From Candidatus Rifleibacteriota bacterium (GTDB taxonomy: Bacteria > Riflebacteria > Ozemobacteria > Ozemobacterales > Ozemobacteraceae): a stretch of DNA of 6,119 nucleotides. The DNA lies in assembly GCA_029565415.1 (NCBI GenBank), contig JAKQOH010000005.1:1-6119 (forward strand), written 5' to 3'. Both the position numbers and the translations under genes were made by a program. Below, piece by piece: positions 1 through 6,119 of this stretch (position 1 is the stretch's first letter; each line of letters begins with the position of its first letter). The notes beneath the pieces are model-generated. The model worked only from the letters and a program-made list of their open reading frames with translations. It did not search any database and was not told where the DNA came from.

Positions 1-1885
1 CCGGCGTTCCGAGCGCGTACCAGGTGGTCGACGGATTCACCATCGTCACGACCGGAGCGGTGTTCGTCGCGACGGCAATCGTGAGACTCGTCGCCGCCGT
101 TGCGCCGAAGGTATCGGAGGCGAGCAGGGTGATGATGTGGCTGCCCGGAGCGAAGTCCTTGTAATTCGCGACGGCATTCGAACTGCCGAAGGTCGATGTC
201 GCGTTGTACATCTGCGAATAATCGAACCAGGTATAGATCAGAGCCTGGCCTTCCGGATCCGTCGCAGAACCCGAGAAACTGACCGCCTCGCTCGCCAGGA
301 ACGACGTCTTGTTCGGGGAAACGGCGATGCTCAGCCCCGTCGGCTCGGCATTGATCCGGAATGGCACGGAAGCCGTGGTTCCGAGACCCTCGGTCGTCGT
401 CGCCATCAGCCAGGCCGTGTAAGAGCCGGGGGTGGTGACCAGAGACGTGAAGTTGTTCGTCGCGGTCGCGATCCCCGTCATGCTGCCGCCAGCAGGCTGC
501 AGATACCACGCGTAAGCCGCCGGCGCAAGGGTTGCCCCGTTCGAGAGGCGCACCGTACCGACGAACTGGATGGAGCCGCCACTCATGACCTCGTTCCGGG
601 CGGGCGCGGTGATCGCGGCCGAAGGCGTCAGGGTGCCGTAGGGGATGACGGTGAACGTCCGGGAAACCGTCGTCGAGCCGCCCCGCTCATCCGTGACCCT
701 CACCGTGACCGTCACCGACGTGTCGGTCGTGACGTTCGGCGTCGTCCAGCTCGTCTGCTTCGTGGCCGTCGTTCCGAAATTTCCGTTGGTTGCCGACCAG
801 GCATACGTCAGGGCTGCCGAGGACCCATCCGGATCCGTGGCGCTTGCCACGAGGGTGTAAGGGGTGGTTTTGATCATCGTCGTGCTGTCGGAAAGGATCT
901 CGACCAGAGGATTCGCGTTCTGTGTGCCGCTGACGCCGTAGGCGACGGTGAGCGTCACCCGGCCGATGAGGCCGCTGGGATCGGCGGCAATGAACGTGAC
1001 GGTGGTATTGCCGTTTCCCGATGCCGGAGCCGTCCAGACGGCGCGGACGTCCGAGGAGGTTGCAATGCTGCCTGCCGTTGCGCTCCAGTTGTAGGAGAGC
1101 ATCGATCCTTCGGGATCGCGCGCGGTTGCCGTAAACGCGATCGTGCCGCCGTTTACGACCTGAAGGCGGTCCGGGGTGAGGGTCACGATCGGAGGCATAT
1201 TCGTCGAACCGGCGGGCGGAATGGTGGTTTCAAGAATGGGGGTCTCGGTGCTGATGAACTGCGCCGGAATCGCGACCGTCGAACGGCCGGAAACCGTCAC
1301 CGTGACCGTTGCCGTCTCATCGGCGGGCAATACGGGCGAATCATAGTAGCCCGGATTGCCGATGACCGGCGTGAAGGGTTCGCCCCACACCGACAGCGTG
1401 GCCGTGGAGATTATGCTGCCGGCCGCATCGCCGACGCGGATCCGGACGCGCCGGGTGGCCGGCTTCACTTCGAGAACGCCGGTCTGTCGCGCCGGAAGGC
1501 TGGTGGTCACATCGAGGTCGCCGGAGCGAATTTTATACTGAATGTTATTGCTTCCGGTGAGCTGCGCGACCACGTTGTGGCGTTCGAACGTGACCGGGGA
1601 GAGGGTGAAGACCCCGTTGGCGTTCGGGTGGGTCGAGATCGTACGATCCTTTTCGAGATACACGAGGGTGTTCGTGAAATTCGTCGCGGCGAGAACCGAC
1701 GCGTCGATGCCGCGCACGGCGGCGACCGTGCTCGAAGCCGTCAGGGTTCCGGTAATGGAACCATAGCTGCCGGGGCCCGTGGGCAGCGGGTCATCCCCGT
1801 TGCCGGCACAGCCGAACAGCGTCAGGGCGGCGAGTGCCAGCCCGAAAAAGAGGTATGCGGCGGAAACACGATTGGAACTCGACAT
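1..1885 (-). CDS. Secreted lipoprotein with tandem Ig-like/PKD-like domains (C-terminus beyond left edge)
   Basis: This frame is open without a stop from the ATG at 1885 to the window edge, giving 628 residues with the C-terminus missing. Residues 1-26 form a lipoprotein signal peptide: R6, a hydrophobic core, then LFGC with the lipidated Cys at 26. Residues about 45-125 look like a carboxypeptidase-regulatory-type beta sandwich (ITGTL, then NANGVFTLSPV). A second beta-rich unit spans about 143-213. From about 230 there are repeated Ig/PKD-like domains at roughly 230-316, 325-413, 418-511, 514-605 and from 608 onward. Three carry the motif ATxDPxG (residues 254-260, 349-354 and 541-546), two followed by a YxW strand, and domain edges have NxPP or NTAPVV. 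The protein is rich in Thr, Ser and Ala. By family knowledge such proteins sit on the envelope and act in adhesion or as scaffolds; no catalytic domain is visible. The start at 1885 is chosen because GAGGGGG lies four bases upstream and the alternative ATG at 1918 overlaps the -10 box. Confidence 0.88.
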   Translation of the reverse strand, partial: MSSSNRVSAAYLFFGLALAALTLFGCAGNGDDPLPTGPGSYGSITGTLTASSTVAAVRGIDASVLAATNFTNTLVYLEKDRTISTHPNANGVFTLSPVTFERHNVVAQLTGSNNIQYKIRSGDLDVTTSLPARQTGVLEVKPATRRVRIRVGDAAGSIISTATLSVWGEPFTPVIGNPGYYDSPVLPADETATVTVTVSGRSTVAIPAQFISTETPILETTIPPAGSTNMPPIVTLTPDRLQVVNGGTIAFTATARDPEGSMLSYNWSATAGSIATSSDVRAVWTAPASGNGNTTVTFIAADPSGLIGRVTLTVAYGVSGTQNANPLVEILSDSTTMIKTTPYTLVASATDPDGSSAALTYAWSATNGNFGTTATKQTSWTTPNVTTDTSVTVTVRVTDERGGSTTVSRTFTVIPYGTLTPSAAITAPARNEVMSGGSIQFVGTVRLSNGATLAPAAYAWYLQPAGGSMTGIATATNNFTSLVTTPGSYTAWLMATTTEGLGTTASVPFRINAEPTGLSIAVSPNKTSFLASEAVSFSGSATDPEGQALIYTWFDYSQMYNATSTFGSSNAVANYKDFAPGSHIITLLASDTFGATAATSLTIAVATNTAPVVTMVNPSTTWYALGTP

Positions 1886-1909
1886 GGTGCCCCCTCGAAA
1901 GAACGTGAT

Positions 1910-1946
1910 ATGCGCCATTATGGGGCGCTCTGTACGCGGCTGTCAA
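1910..1946 (-). promoter_or_regulatory. Sigma70-type promoter of the lipoprotein gene
   Basis: On the minus strand a perfect TTGACA (1946-1941) is followed after 18 bp by CATAAT (1922-1917), five of six matches to the -10 consensus. Predicted transcription start is near 1910, giving a leader of about 25 nt that contains the GAGGGGG ribosome binding site (1896-1890) and ends at the ATG at 1885. It lies in the gap after the 264-aa gene, so the lipoprotein can be transcribed independently of that upstream gene. The call rests on motif match and spacing only. Confidence 0.7.
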
Positions 1947-1969
1947 TGGCCAGGCGGAATCGGATCACC

Positions 1970-2764
1970 TCATTTTTTCGCCGCCCCGAGCCGGCACAGG
2001 GCGGCGACGATCGCGGGGCGGGCCATCAGGTTGTCGAGGAACAGGGCGGCGAGCCCGCGCCCCGAGAGCCGGCCAAGCCGCTCGCATCCGCCCCCGGCCA
2101 TCCGGTCGAACGCCGCGATTCCGCGTTCGAGATCCTCCCGGCTTGCCGCTTTCCGATCCGCCTGAACGGCCGCAGCCCGCACATACACGTCGAGAAGGAG
2201 CCGGATGAAAACGGGAACCGAAGAGCCGGGCAGCGCGCCGTTCGCGTGCCAGGCCGGCGCGGCGAGGAAGCCTCCGATGCGTTCGAGCACGGCCCGGTCG
2301 AGTTCGCTCCGGACCTCGTCGAGCTCGACCGTCCCGAGCGATGCCACGGGAACCGGCCGCTCCCCGAGCTCCCCGAAGGTGACGATGCCGAATCCCCAGC
2401 CGAGGCGGGCGATTCCTCCCAGAAGGCCGAGCATCTCCCCGAAGCCGCCCTGGCGGGCTTCGCTGTCGAGCCGGTGCTCCAGGGCCTGCACGACCACACC
2501 GCGGATCAGAAGCGCCTTCGATGATTCGTCCGGATACTCGTCCGTCCGGATCGCGCCCGAGCAGGCGCTCAGTGGCCGCAGAGGCTGTCCCGAAGCGGCA
2601 TGCCCCGCCCAGTCCTGAATCCGCTGCCAGATGGCAAGGGGCTTGTCCAGGGCGGACAGCTCCGACTCCTCGAGGAGCATCCGGAGCTCCGCCTCCAACT
2701 GGACCGATCGTTCCGCATCAAGGGTCAGCCCCTGCCGGAGCGTGATTGCCGCGGGGGTGGTCAT
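1970..2764 (-). CDS. Hypothetical 264-aa soluble protein, family not recognised
   Basis: I do not recognise this family. The start is the ATG at 2764 because AGGAGG stands seven bases upstream. A GTG at 2806 in the same frame would add 14 residues but has no ribosome binding site and lies next to a possible -10 box. The protein is 264 residues, ending in AAKK before a TGA, with no signal peptide or clear membrane segment. It looks mainly alpha-helical: residues about 5-50 and 80-100 are amphipathic and charged. A Gly-rich hydrophobic stretch follows at about 104-124 (FGEMLGLLGGIARLGWGFG). It has only two cysteines, at about 68 and 234, so a metal site is unlikely. It is co-oriented with the lipoprotein gene 84 bp downstream, which has its own promoter, and divergent from the receiver-DUF2225 gene. 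Coding status is supported by the Shine-Dalgarno site, length and protein-like composition. Confidence 0.75.
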   Translation of the reverse strand: MTTPAAITLRQGLTLDAERSVQLEAELRMLLEESELSALDKPLAIWQRIQDWAGHAASGQPLRPLSACSGAIRTDEYPDESSKALLIRGVVVQALEHRLDSEARQGGFGEMLGLLGGIARLGWGFGIVTFGELGERPVPVASLGTVELDEVRSELDRAVLERIGGFLAAPAWHANGALPGSSVPVFIRLLLDVYVRAAAVQADRKAASREDLERGIAAFDRMAGGGCERLGRLSGRGLAALFLDNLMARPAIVAALCRLGAAKK

Positions 2765-2806
2765 CCTCAGCCCTCCTCCATCCGTCTTTGGTTGATTGCC
2801 GCCCAC

Positions 2807-2835
2807 ACTCTATCACAAGGCGCTCCCGGATTGAA
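2807..2835 (-). promoter_or_regulatory. Possible weak promoter of the 264-aa protein gene
   Basis: On the minus strand TTCAAT (2835-2830) and TAGAGT (2812-2807) are separated by 17 bp. They match three of six and four of six consensus bases. Transcription would start near 2800, about 36 nt before the ATG at 2764 and ahead of its AGGAGG. The spacing is ideal but the hexamers are poor, so this is tentative. Confidence 0.3.
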
Positions 2836-2849
2836 CCGCCCGAATCTCC

Positions 2850-2862
2850 GGGAAGACTTCCC
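2850..2862. promoter_or_regulatory. 13-bp palindrome in the divergent intergenic region (candidate operator)
   Basis: GGGAAG, one central A, then CTTCCC is a perfect 6+1+6 inverted repeat. It lies 15 bp upstream of the possible -35 box of the minus-strand gene and about 110 bp upstream of the plus-strand gene, a position suited to a regulator of either. No second copy was noticed, and a 13-bp palindrome can arise by chance. Confidence 0.25.
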
Positions 2863-2904
2863 TTTACCGAAGAGGGCGGGCATGATATGCTGAACGAGAA
2901 GCTG

Positions 2905-2924
2905 ATCGACCGCGGCGCGGCGAT
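2905..2924 (+). other. Small GC-rich hairpin upstream of the receiver-DUF2225 gene
   Basis: ATCG-a-CCGC, loop GGC, then GCGG-CGAT folds into an eight-base-pair stem with one bulged A at 2909. No T-run follows, so it is not a typical intrinsic terminator. It lies just before the AT-rich promoter patch. Its role, if any, is unknown. Confidence 0.3.
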
Positions 2925-2944
2925 GCCCGGGCGATTCTAAAGAA

Positions 2945-2973
2945 TATAATAAAACTGGCTATATAATACGCGC
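2945..2973 (+). promoter_or_regulatory. AT-rich promoter patch with two TATAAT boxes; second box predicts a leaderless transcript
   Basis: Perfect TATAAT hexamers occur at 2945-2950 and 2962-2967 inside a short AT-rich patch of otherwise GC-rich DNA. If the second is the -10 element, standard spacing puts the transcription start at 2974, exactly the A of the ATG. No good -35 hexamer is seen at 16-18 bp for either box. There is no Shine-Dalgarno-like sequence between the in-frame TAA at 2950-2952 and the ATG. Use of the first box would give a leader of about 17 nt, still without a ribosome binding site. Confidence 0.55.
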
Positions 2974-4212
2974 ATGATTCCGCAATGTATTATCCTCACC
3001 CGGGATCCGATTTACTCCGTCTTCCTCGAAATGACGGTGAAAGAGCACGGATTCCAGGCGCGGATCGTCGCCGTCATGGAAAAGGTCGAGGAGTTTTCCC
3101 TCGTGTCCCCGACGATCGCCTGGATCGTCGACCTCGACAACCTTCCCGTCTCGATCGGGGATGTCGCGAAAAAAGCCCGGCATCTTTCCCCGGACACGAA
3201 GCTCGTGTTCATGAGCTCGGCATTCACCCGGGAACTGGCGGCCCGATGCATCGCCGAGAATGCGCTTGGCCTCCTCGTGAAGCCGCTGGTCGTGGCGCGG
3301 CTCGTCGAGGTGATGAACCTGCTCCGGCAGGAGATCACCCTGGCGGAGACCAACGAGGTGCTCCCCAAGACTGAAGAGGAAGCCAGCAATGACGAGCCGG
3401 TCACCGGGGTGCCGCAGGAACACCCCTATCTGAGATATGTCCAGCTCAAATGCCCGATCTGCCTCCGCCCCTTCCGCGCGACGCGGTTCAAGCTCTGGAC
3501 CGTGCCGGTGTCCGACACCGACACCGATTTCTGCCCGATCTGCAATGAATCGGTGCACCCCGAGCTGTACACCGTCATCGTCTGCCCGTCCTGCCTGTTT
3601 GCCCAGTATGTCGGCAAGTTCAACGACACTCGCGTGGTCCAAGAACGGGCCCGGCATTTTCTCTCCCCCCTCGGTGTCGAGGAGCGTCGCAGCCTCGCCT
3701 TCAAGCTGGAAGGGTTCGGGTCCGAGCGAACGCTTCTGCATGGCACCAAGAGTTTCGAACTCGCAGCCTACGCGGCCGAGCAGTTGAAACTGCCGGGGTG
3801 GATCAAGCAGGCCGGGGAGTTTTATCTGAAATGCTCCTGGCTCTGTCGCCGGATGGGCCACGGGCGCCACGAGCGCCATGCTCAGGAAAAGGCGCTCGAG
3901 TTGTTCTCCCGCGTCTACAAACCCTACCGATTCGTTGACGGGAAATACCCCGGGAAAACGACGATCCAGAGCCGCCTCGAGCCGGGTATCGAGCTCCTTC
4001 CCGAGCGCGGCATCGTCGTGACGGGCTTCCTGATCGGGGAACTGGCCCGCCGGCTCGGCAATCTCCGACAGGCCCGGGAGTATTTCGACGAAGTGCTTGC
4101 CCTTCCCTTCCTTTCCAAATACTCCTCCCTCCTGACCCACATCCATCACGTCGACCGCCGGCTGAAAGAGGCGGAGGCCGAAGCCGCCGCCCGGGCGAAA
4201 AAGAACGAGTAA
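2974..4212 (+). CDS. Receiver-like domain fused to DUF2225 zinc-ribbon/TPR-like protein
   Basis: This 412-residue protein has two parts. Residues 1-120 resemble a response-regulator receiver: strand 1 CIILTRDP, strand 3 WIVDLDNLP with D53 or D55 as possible phosphoacceptor, strand 4 KLVFMSSA, and strand 5 LLVKP with K103-P104. The usual acidic pair after strand 1 is reduced to R10-D11, so phosphorylation is uncertain. After a Glu-rich linker (about 125-150), residues 155-378 match DUF2225: three CxxC pairs (C160/C163, C187/C190, C204/C207), TDF at 184-186, HPELYTVIVCPSC, then helices ending in a TPR-like GELARRLGNLRQAREYFDEV at about 355-374. The tail is charged, probably helical. The CxxC pairs probably bind zinc. 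There is no signal peptide or membrane segment, so it should be cytoplasmic. DUF2225 proteins lack an established function, so its role, perhaps protein interaction or signalling, is inference. The start is fixed by an in-frame TAA at 2950 with no other start codon between. Confidence 0.9.
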   Translation: MIPQCIILTRDPIYSVFLEMTVKEHGFQARIVAVMEKVEEFSLVSPTIAWIVDLDNLPVSIGDVAKKARHLSPDTKLVFMSSAFTRELAARCIAENALGLLVKPLVVARLVEVMNLLRQEITLAETNEVLPKTEEEASNDEPVTGVPQEHPYLRYVQLKCPICLRPFRATRFKLWTVPVSDTDTDFCPICNESVHPELYTVIVCPSCLFAQYVGKFNDTRVVQERARHFLSPLGVEERRSLAFKLEGFGSERTLLHGTKSFELAAYAAEQLKLPGWIKQAGEFYLKCSWLCRRMGHGRHERHAQEKALELFSRVYKPYRFVDGKYPGKTTIQSRLEPGIELLPERGIVVTGFLIGELARRLGNLRQAREYFDEVLALPFLSKYSSLLTHIHHVDRRLKEAEAEAAARAKKNE

Positions 4213-4215
4213 GCG

Positions 4216-4254
4216 CGATATACTATTGCGTATTGTACGCCTCCAGATATATCG
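4216..4254. repeat. Nested inverted repeat after the receiver-DUF2225 gene
   Basis: An outer repeat CGATATA (4216-4222) pairs with TATATCG (4248-4254). Inside it GCGTA (4228-4232) pairs with TACGC (4236-4240) around loop TTG. The two stems are separated by asymmetric internal loops of five and seven bases. It starts four bases after the TAA of the plus-strand gene. No T-run follows on the plus strand, so it is not a classic terminator, but it could protect or help end that transcript. Confidence 0.4.
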
Positions 4255-4278
4255 TTCGCGGGTTCGCCGTATTCCGGG

Positions 4279-4313
4279 AAAGAAAGAACAGCCCGCCGTT
4301 GCCGGCGGGCTGT
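4279..4313 (-). terminator. Rho-independent terminator of the EF-G gene
   Basis: ACAGCCCGCCG (4288-4298) and CGGCGGGCTGT (4303-4313) form a perfect 11-bp GC-rich stem with a four-base loop. Read on the minus strand it is followed by the T-rich run TCTTTCTTT (4287-4279). It lies 24 bp after the TAA of the minus-strand EF-G gene. On the plus strand no T-run follows the stem, so it should act mainly on the EF-G transcript. Confidence 0.88.
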
Positions 4314-4337
4314 CGTGATGAGCGGGGGCGGGCGGAG

Positions 4338-6119
4338 TTACTCTTCGGCGGCTTCCTCGCCCTTGCGGCCGTATTCCTTGATGACCTGCTCGGTCACGTT
4401 GGCCGGCACTTCTTCATAATGGTCGAACTTCATCGTGAACTCGGCGCGGGACTGGGTCATCGACTTGAGATCGGTCGAATATTTGTACATCTCGGCCAGT
4501 GGGACCGATGCCTTGACGAGCTGCTGCCCGCCCATCGGCTCCATGCCGAGGATGCGGCCACGGCGGGAGTTCAGATCGCCGATGACGCTGCCCATGAACT
4601 CGTCCGGGGTGAAGACGCTGACTTCGTAGATCGGTTCGAGCAGAATGGGCTTGGCCTGAGCCATGCCTTCCTTGAAGGCGATCGTGGCGGCCAGTTTGAA
4701 CGCGAGTTCCGACGAGTCGACATCATGATACGAACCGAAGTGGAGGGTCGCCTTGAAGTCGATCATCGGGAAGCCGGCGAGAACACCGCGCTTGCGGGCT
4801 TCCTGCAGGCCCTTCTCGACGGCCGGGATGAAGTTGCGGGGAACGACGCCGCCCACGATCGCGTCGACGAACTCGAAATCCTTGCCCGGATTCGGCTCGA
4901 AGGCGATCGTGACATCGCCATACTGACCGCGGCCGCCCGACTGTTTCTTGTGCTTTCCCTGGACGTCGGCCTTGCCCTTGATCGTCTCGCGGAACGGAAT
5001 GCGGGGCTTGCTGATCTCGACATCGACGTTCCAGCGGCTCTTGAGGCGGCTGATCGCCACGTCGATGTGGGTGTCGCCCAGGCCGGAGATCAGGCCCTGG
5101 CTCATTTCGGCGTCGAACTCGTATTTCAGCACGCCGTCATCGTTGCACAGGGTGTGCAGGCCGGTGCCCATCTTTTCCTGGTCGTTCTTGGTCTTGGGGG
5201 AGATCGCGTAGGTCAGCTTGGGCTCGGGCAGCGCCGGAAGCTGGAACTGGACGTTGTAGGCCTTGTCGCACAGGGTGTCGCCGCGCGTCGAGATCTTGGG
5301 TTTGACCAGCATCGCGATGTCGCCGGCCACGACCGCTTCGAGATCGACGCGGTTCTTGCCGCGCATCGTGAAGAAGGCGCTGAACCGCTCGGTGTTCTCG
5401 CGGTTGGGGTTGTAGTAGTCGGTGCCGGTGGCCATCTTCCCGCTGATGACGCGCAGGAAGATCATGTCGCCGGCCTGCTCGTTCACCTTCTTGAAGATGA
5501 AGCTGGCGAAGGGGCCGTCGGCCTTGGGCTCGACCTTGACCTTCGTGTCGGTGCCGGGCGTGACGGCCTCGACGGCGCCGCGCTCGATCGGCGAAGGCAT
5601 GCAGTTCGTGATGAACTCGAGAACCTGGTCGCCGCCGAGGTTCTTGAGCGCCATGCCGCAGATGAGGGGCTTGATCTTGTTGGCGGCAAGACCGAGCTTG
5701 AGGGCCCGGCGCAGCTCGTCGTTCGAGATCGTCTGGCCGTCGAAGAACTTGTTCAGCAGCTCGTCGTCGCATTCGACGATCGACTCGACCATGCTCTCGC
5801 GCATCTTGGTCGCCATCTCCGTCATCTCGGCCGGGATATCCTTGGTCTCGACCTTCTTGCCGGTCTCGTCGGTGTAGGCATACGCCTTCATCTCGATCAG
5901 GTCGATCACGCCCTTCAGGTTCGCGGCGGTGCCCCAGGGAAGCTGGATCGGGATGATCTTCGCGTCGAACGCCTTCAGCTCGTCGATCACCTTCGCGACG
6001 TTGATGTTTTCCTTGTCGAGCTTGCTCAGGTAGACGGCGCGCGGAATGTTGTAATCGTTCAGGATCTTCCAGTTCTTCTCGGTGCCGACTTCGATGCCCG
6101 AGCTGGCGTTGATGACGAC
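4338..6119 (-). CDS. fusA: Elongation factor G, EF-G2-like (N-terminus beyond right edge)
   Basis: The frame is open from the right edge to TAA at 4338, giving 593 residues. About 100 N-terminal residues with the P-loop, switch I and DTPG motif lie outside the window. EF-G family GTPases move tRNA and mRNA through the ribosome and, with RRF, help split it. Visible residues 1-12 (VVINASSGIEVG) follow the missing DTPG region. G4 is SKLD at 32-35 and G5 is CGMALKN at 154-160. Domain II begins with PFASFIFKKV (about 203) and ends GDTLCD; domain III starts PKLTYAISPKTK (about 300). Domain IV contains KHKKQSGGRGQYGDV and GSYHDVDSSELAFK. Domain V contains GDLNSRRGRILGMEPM and MYKYSTDLKSMTQ. The IEVGTEKNW, GKHKKQSGG and DLNSRRGR stretches resemble EF-G2-type paralogs more than the housekeeping EF-G1. 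Lys codons are mostly AAG, in line with strong expression. EF-G family membership is near certain; the EF-G2 assignment is likely, and the symbol follows usual annotation. The two altered G motifs are the oddity. Confidence 0.95.
   Translation of the reverse strand, partial: VVINASSGIEVGTEKNWKILNDYNIPRAVYLSKLDKENINVAKVIDELKAFDAKIIPIQLPWGTAANLKGVIDLIEMKAYAYTDETGKKVETKDIPAEMTEMATKMRESMVESIVECDDELLNKFFDGQTISNDELRRALKLGLAANKIKPLICGMALKNLGGDQVLEFITNCMPSPIERGAVEAVTPGTDTKVKVEPKADGPFASFIFKKVNEQAGDMIFLRVISGKMATGTDYYNPNRENTERFSAFFTMRGKNRVDLEAVVAGDIAMLVKPKISTRGDTLCDKAYNVQFQLPALPEPKLTYAISPKTKNDQEKMGTGLHTLCNDDGVLKYEFDAEMSQGLISGLGDTHIDVAISRLKSRWNVDVEISKPRIPFRETIKGKADVQGKHKKQSGGRGQYGDVTIAFEPNPGKDFEFVDAIVGGVVPRNFIPAVEKGLQEARKRGVLAGFPMIDFKATLHFGSYHDVDSSELAFKLAATIAFKEGMAQAKPILLEPIYEVSVFTPDEFMGSVIGDLNSRRGRILGMEPMGGQQLVKASVPLAEMYKYSTDLKSMTQSRAEFTMKFDHYEEVPANVTEQVIKEYGRKGEEAAEE

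Noticed and set aside
690..1315. Repeated ACCGTGACCGTCACC-like stretches suggesting a DNA repeat array
   Set aside because: They encode alternating Thr-Val beta strands in different Ig-like domains and are explained by the protein repeats and codon bias.
1886..1918. Upstream ATG at 1918 adding 11 residues to the lipoprotein
   Set aside because: It overlaps the CATAAT -10 box and lies before the predicted transcription start; the ribosome binding site fits the ATG at 1885.
137..2524. Very long plus-strand open frame of 795 codons
   Set aside because: It runs antisense across two genes and their intergenic gap. Its product is Arg- and Gly-rich with no domains, while the minus strand has a lipoprotein signal, Ig-like repeats, promoters and ribosome binding sites. 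It is a by-product of GC-rich codon use.
2765..2806. GTG start at 2806 for the 264-aa protein
   Set aside because: No Shine-Dalgarno site precedes it, whereas AGGAGG is correctly spaced before the ATG at 2764.
2959..4149. Minus-strand open frame of 396 codons opposite the receiver-DUF2225 gene
   Set aside because: The sense strand has clear receiver and DUF2225 motifs with three CxxC pairs; the antisense product has no recognisable features.
5137..5772. 211-codon minus-strand frame inside the EF-G gene
   Set aside because: It is on the same strand as EF-G but in another frame, and the product is Arg-rich and low in complexity. The EF-G frame is unambiguous throughout.
4338..6119. EF-G lacking its GTP-binding P-loop as a truncated pseudogene
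   Set aside because: The frame is still open at the window edge, so the missing N-terminus is a window effect and not a visible truncation.

Overview
The window is GC-rich bacterial chromosome with densely packed protein genes. It shows sigma70-type promoter hexamers, Shine-Dalgarno sites on the two complete left-hand starts, a lipobox lipoprotein and an intrinsic terminator. A lipoprotein, a DUF2225 protein and an EF-G2-type elongation factor fit a diderm environmental lineage (for example Riflebacteria-like, deltaproteobacterial or spirochaete-like). The taxon cannot be fixed from this sequence and that placement is inference. I saw no rRNA, tRNA, CRISPR array, transposase or phage gene.

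Layout, left to right. (1) 1-1885, minus strand: the N-terminal 628 residues of a large secreted lipoprotein built of Ig-like/PKD-like beta-sandwich domains; it continues past the left edge. A good promoter (TTGACA, 18 bp, CATAAT) and a Shine-Dalgarno site lie in the 84-bp gap before it. (2) 1970-2764, minus strand: a 264-aa protein of no family I recognise. (3) 2765-2973: a 209-bp divergent intergenic region with a weak minus-strand promoter, a 13-bp palindrome, a small hairpin and an AT-rich patch holding two TATAAT boxes. The second box is placed so that transcription would begin on the ATG of the next gene. (4) 2974-4212, plus strand: a 412-aa protein joining a degenerate response-regulator receiver domain to a DUF2225 zinc-ribbon/TPR-like module. 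(5) 4213-4337: a convergent intergenic region with a nested inverted repeat and a strong minus-strand terminator. (6) 4338-6119, minus strand: the C-terminal 593 residues of an EF-G-family translocase of EF-G2 type; its start lies beyond the right edge.

The genes do not form an obvious pathway. The two left-hand minus-strand genes are co-oriented but the lipoprotein has its own promoter. The receiver-DUF2225 gene is divergent from them and convergent with the elongation factor gene. The most interesting items are the receiver-DUF2225 fusion with its apparently leaderless start, and the unusual guanine-recognition motifs (SKLD and CGMALKN) of the EF-G paralog. I found no clear new multi-gene system here.
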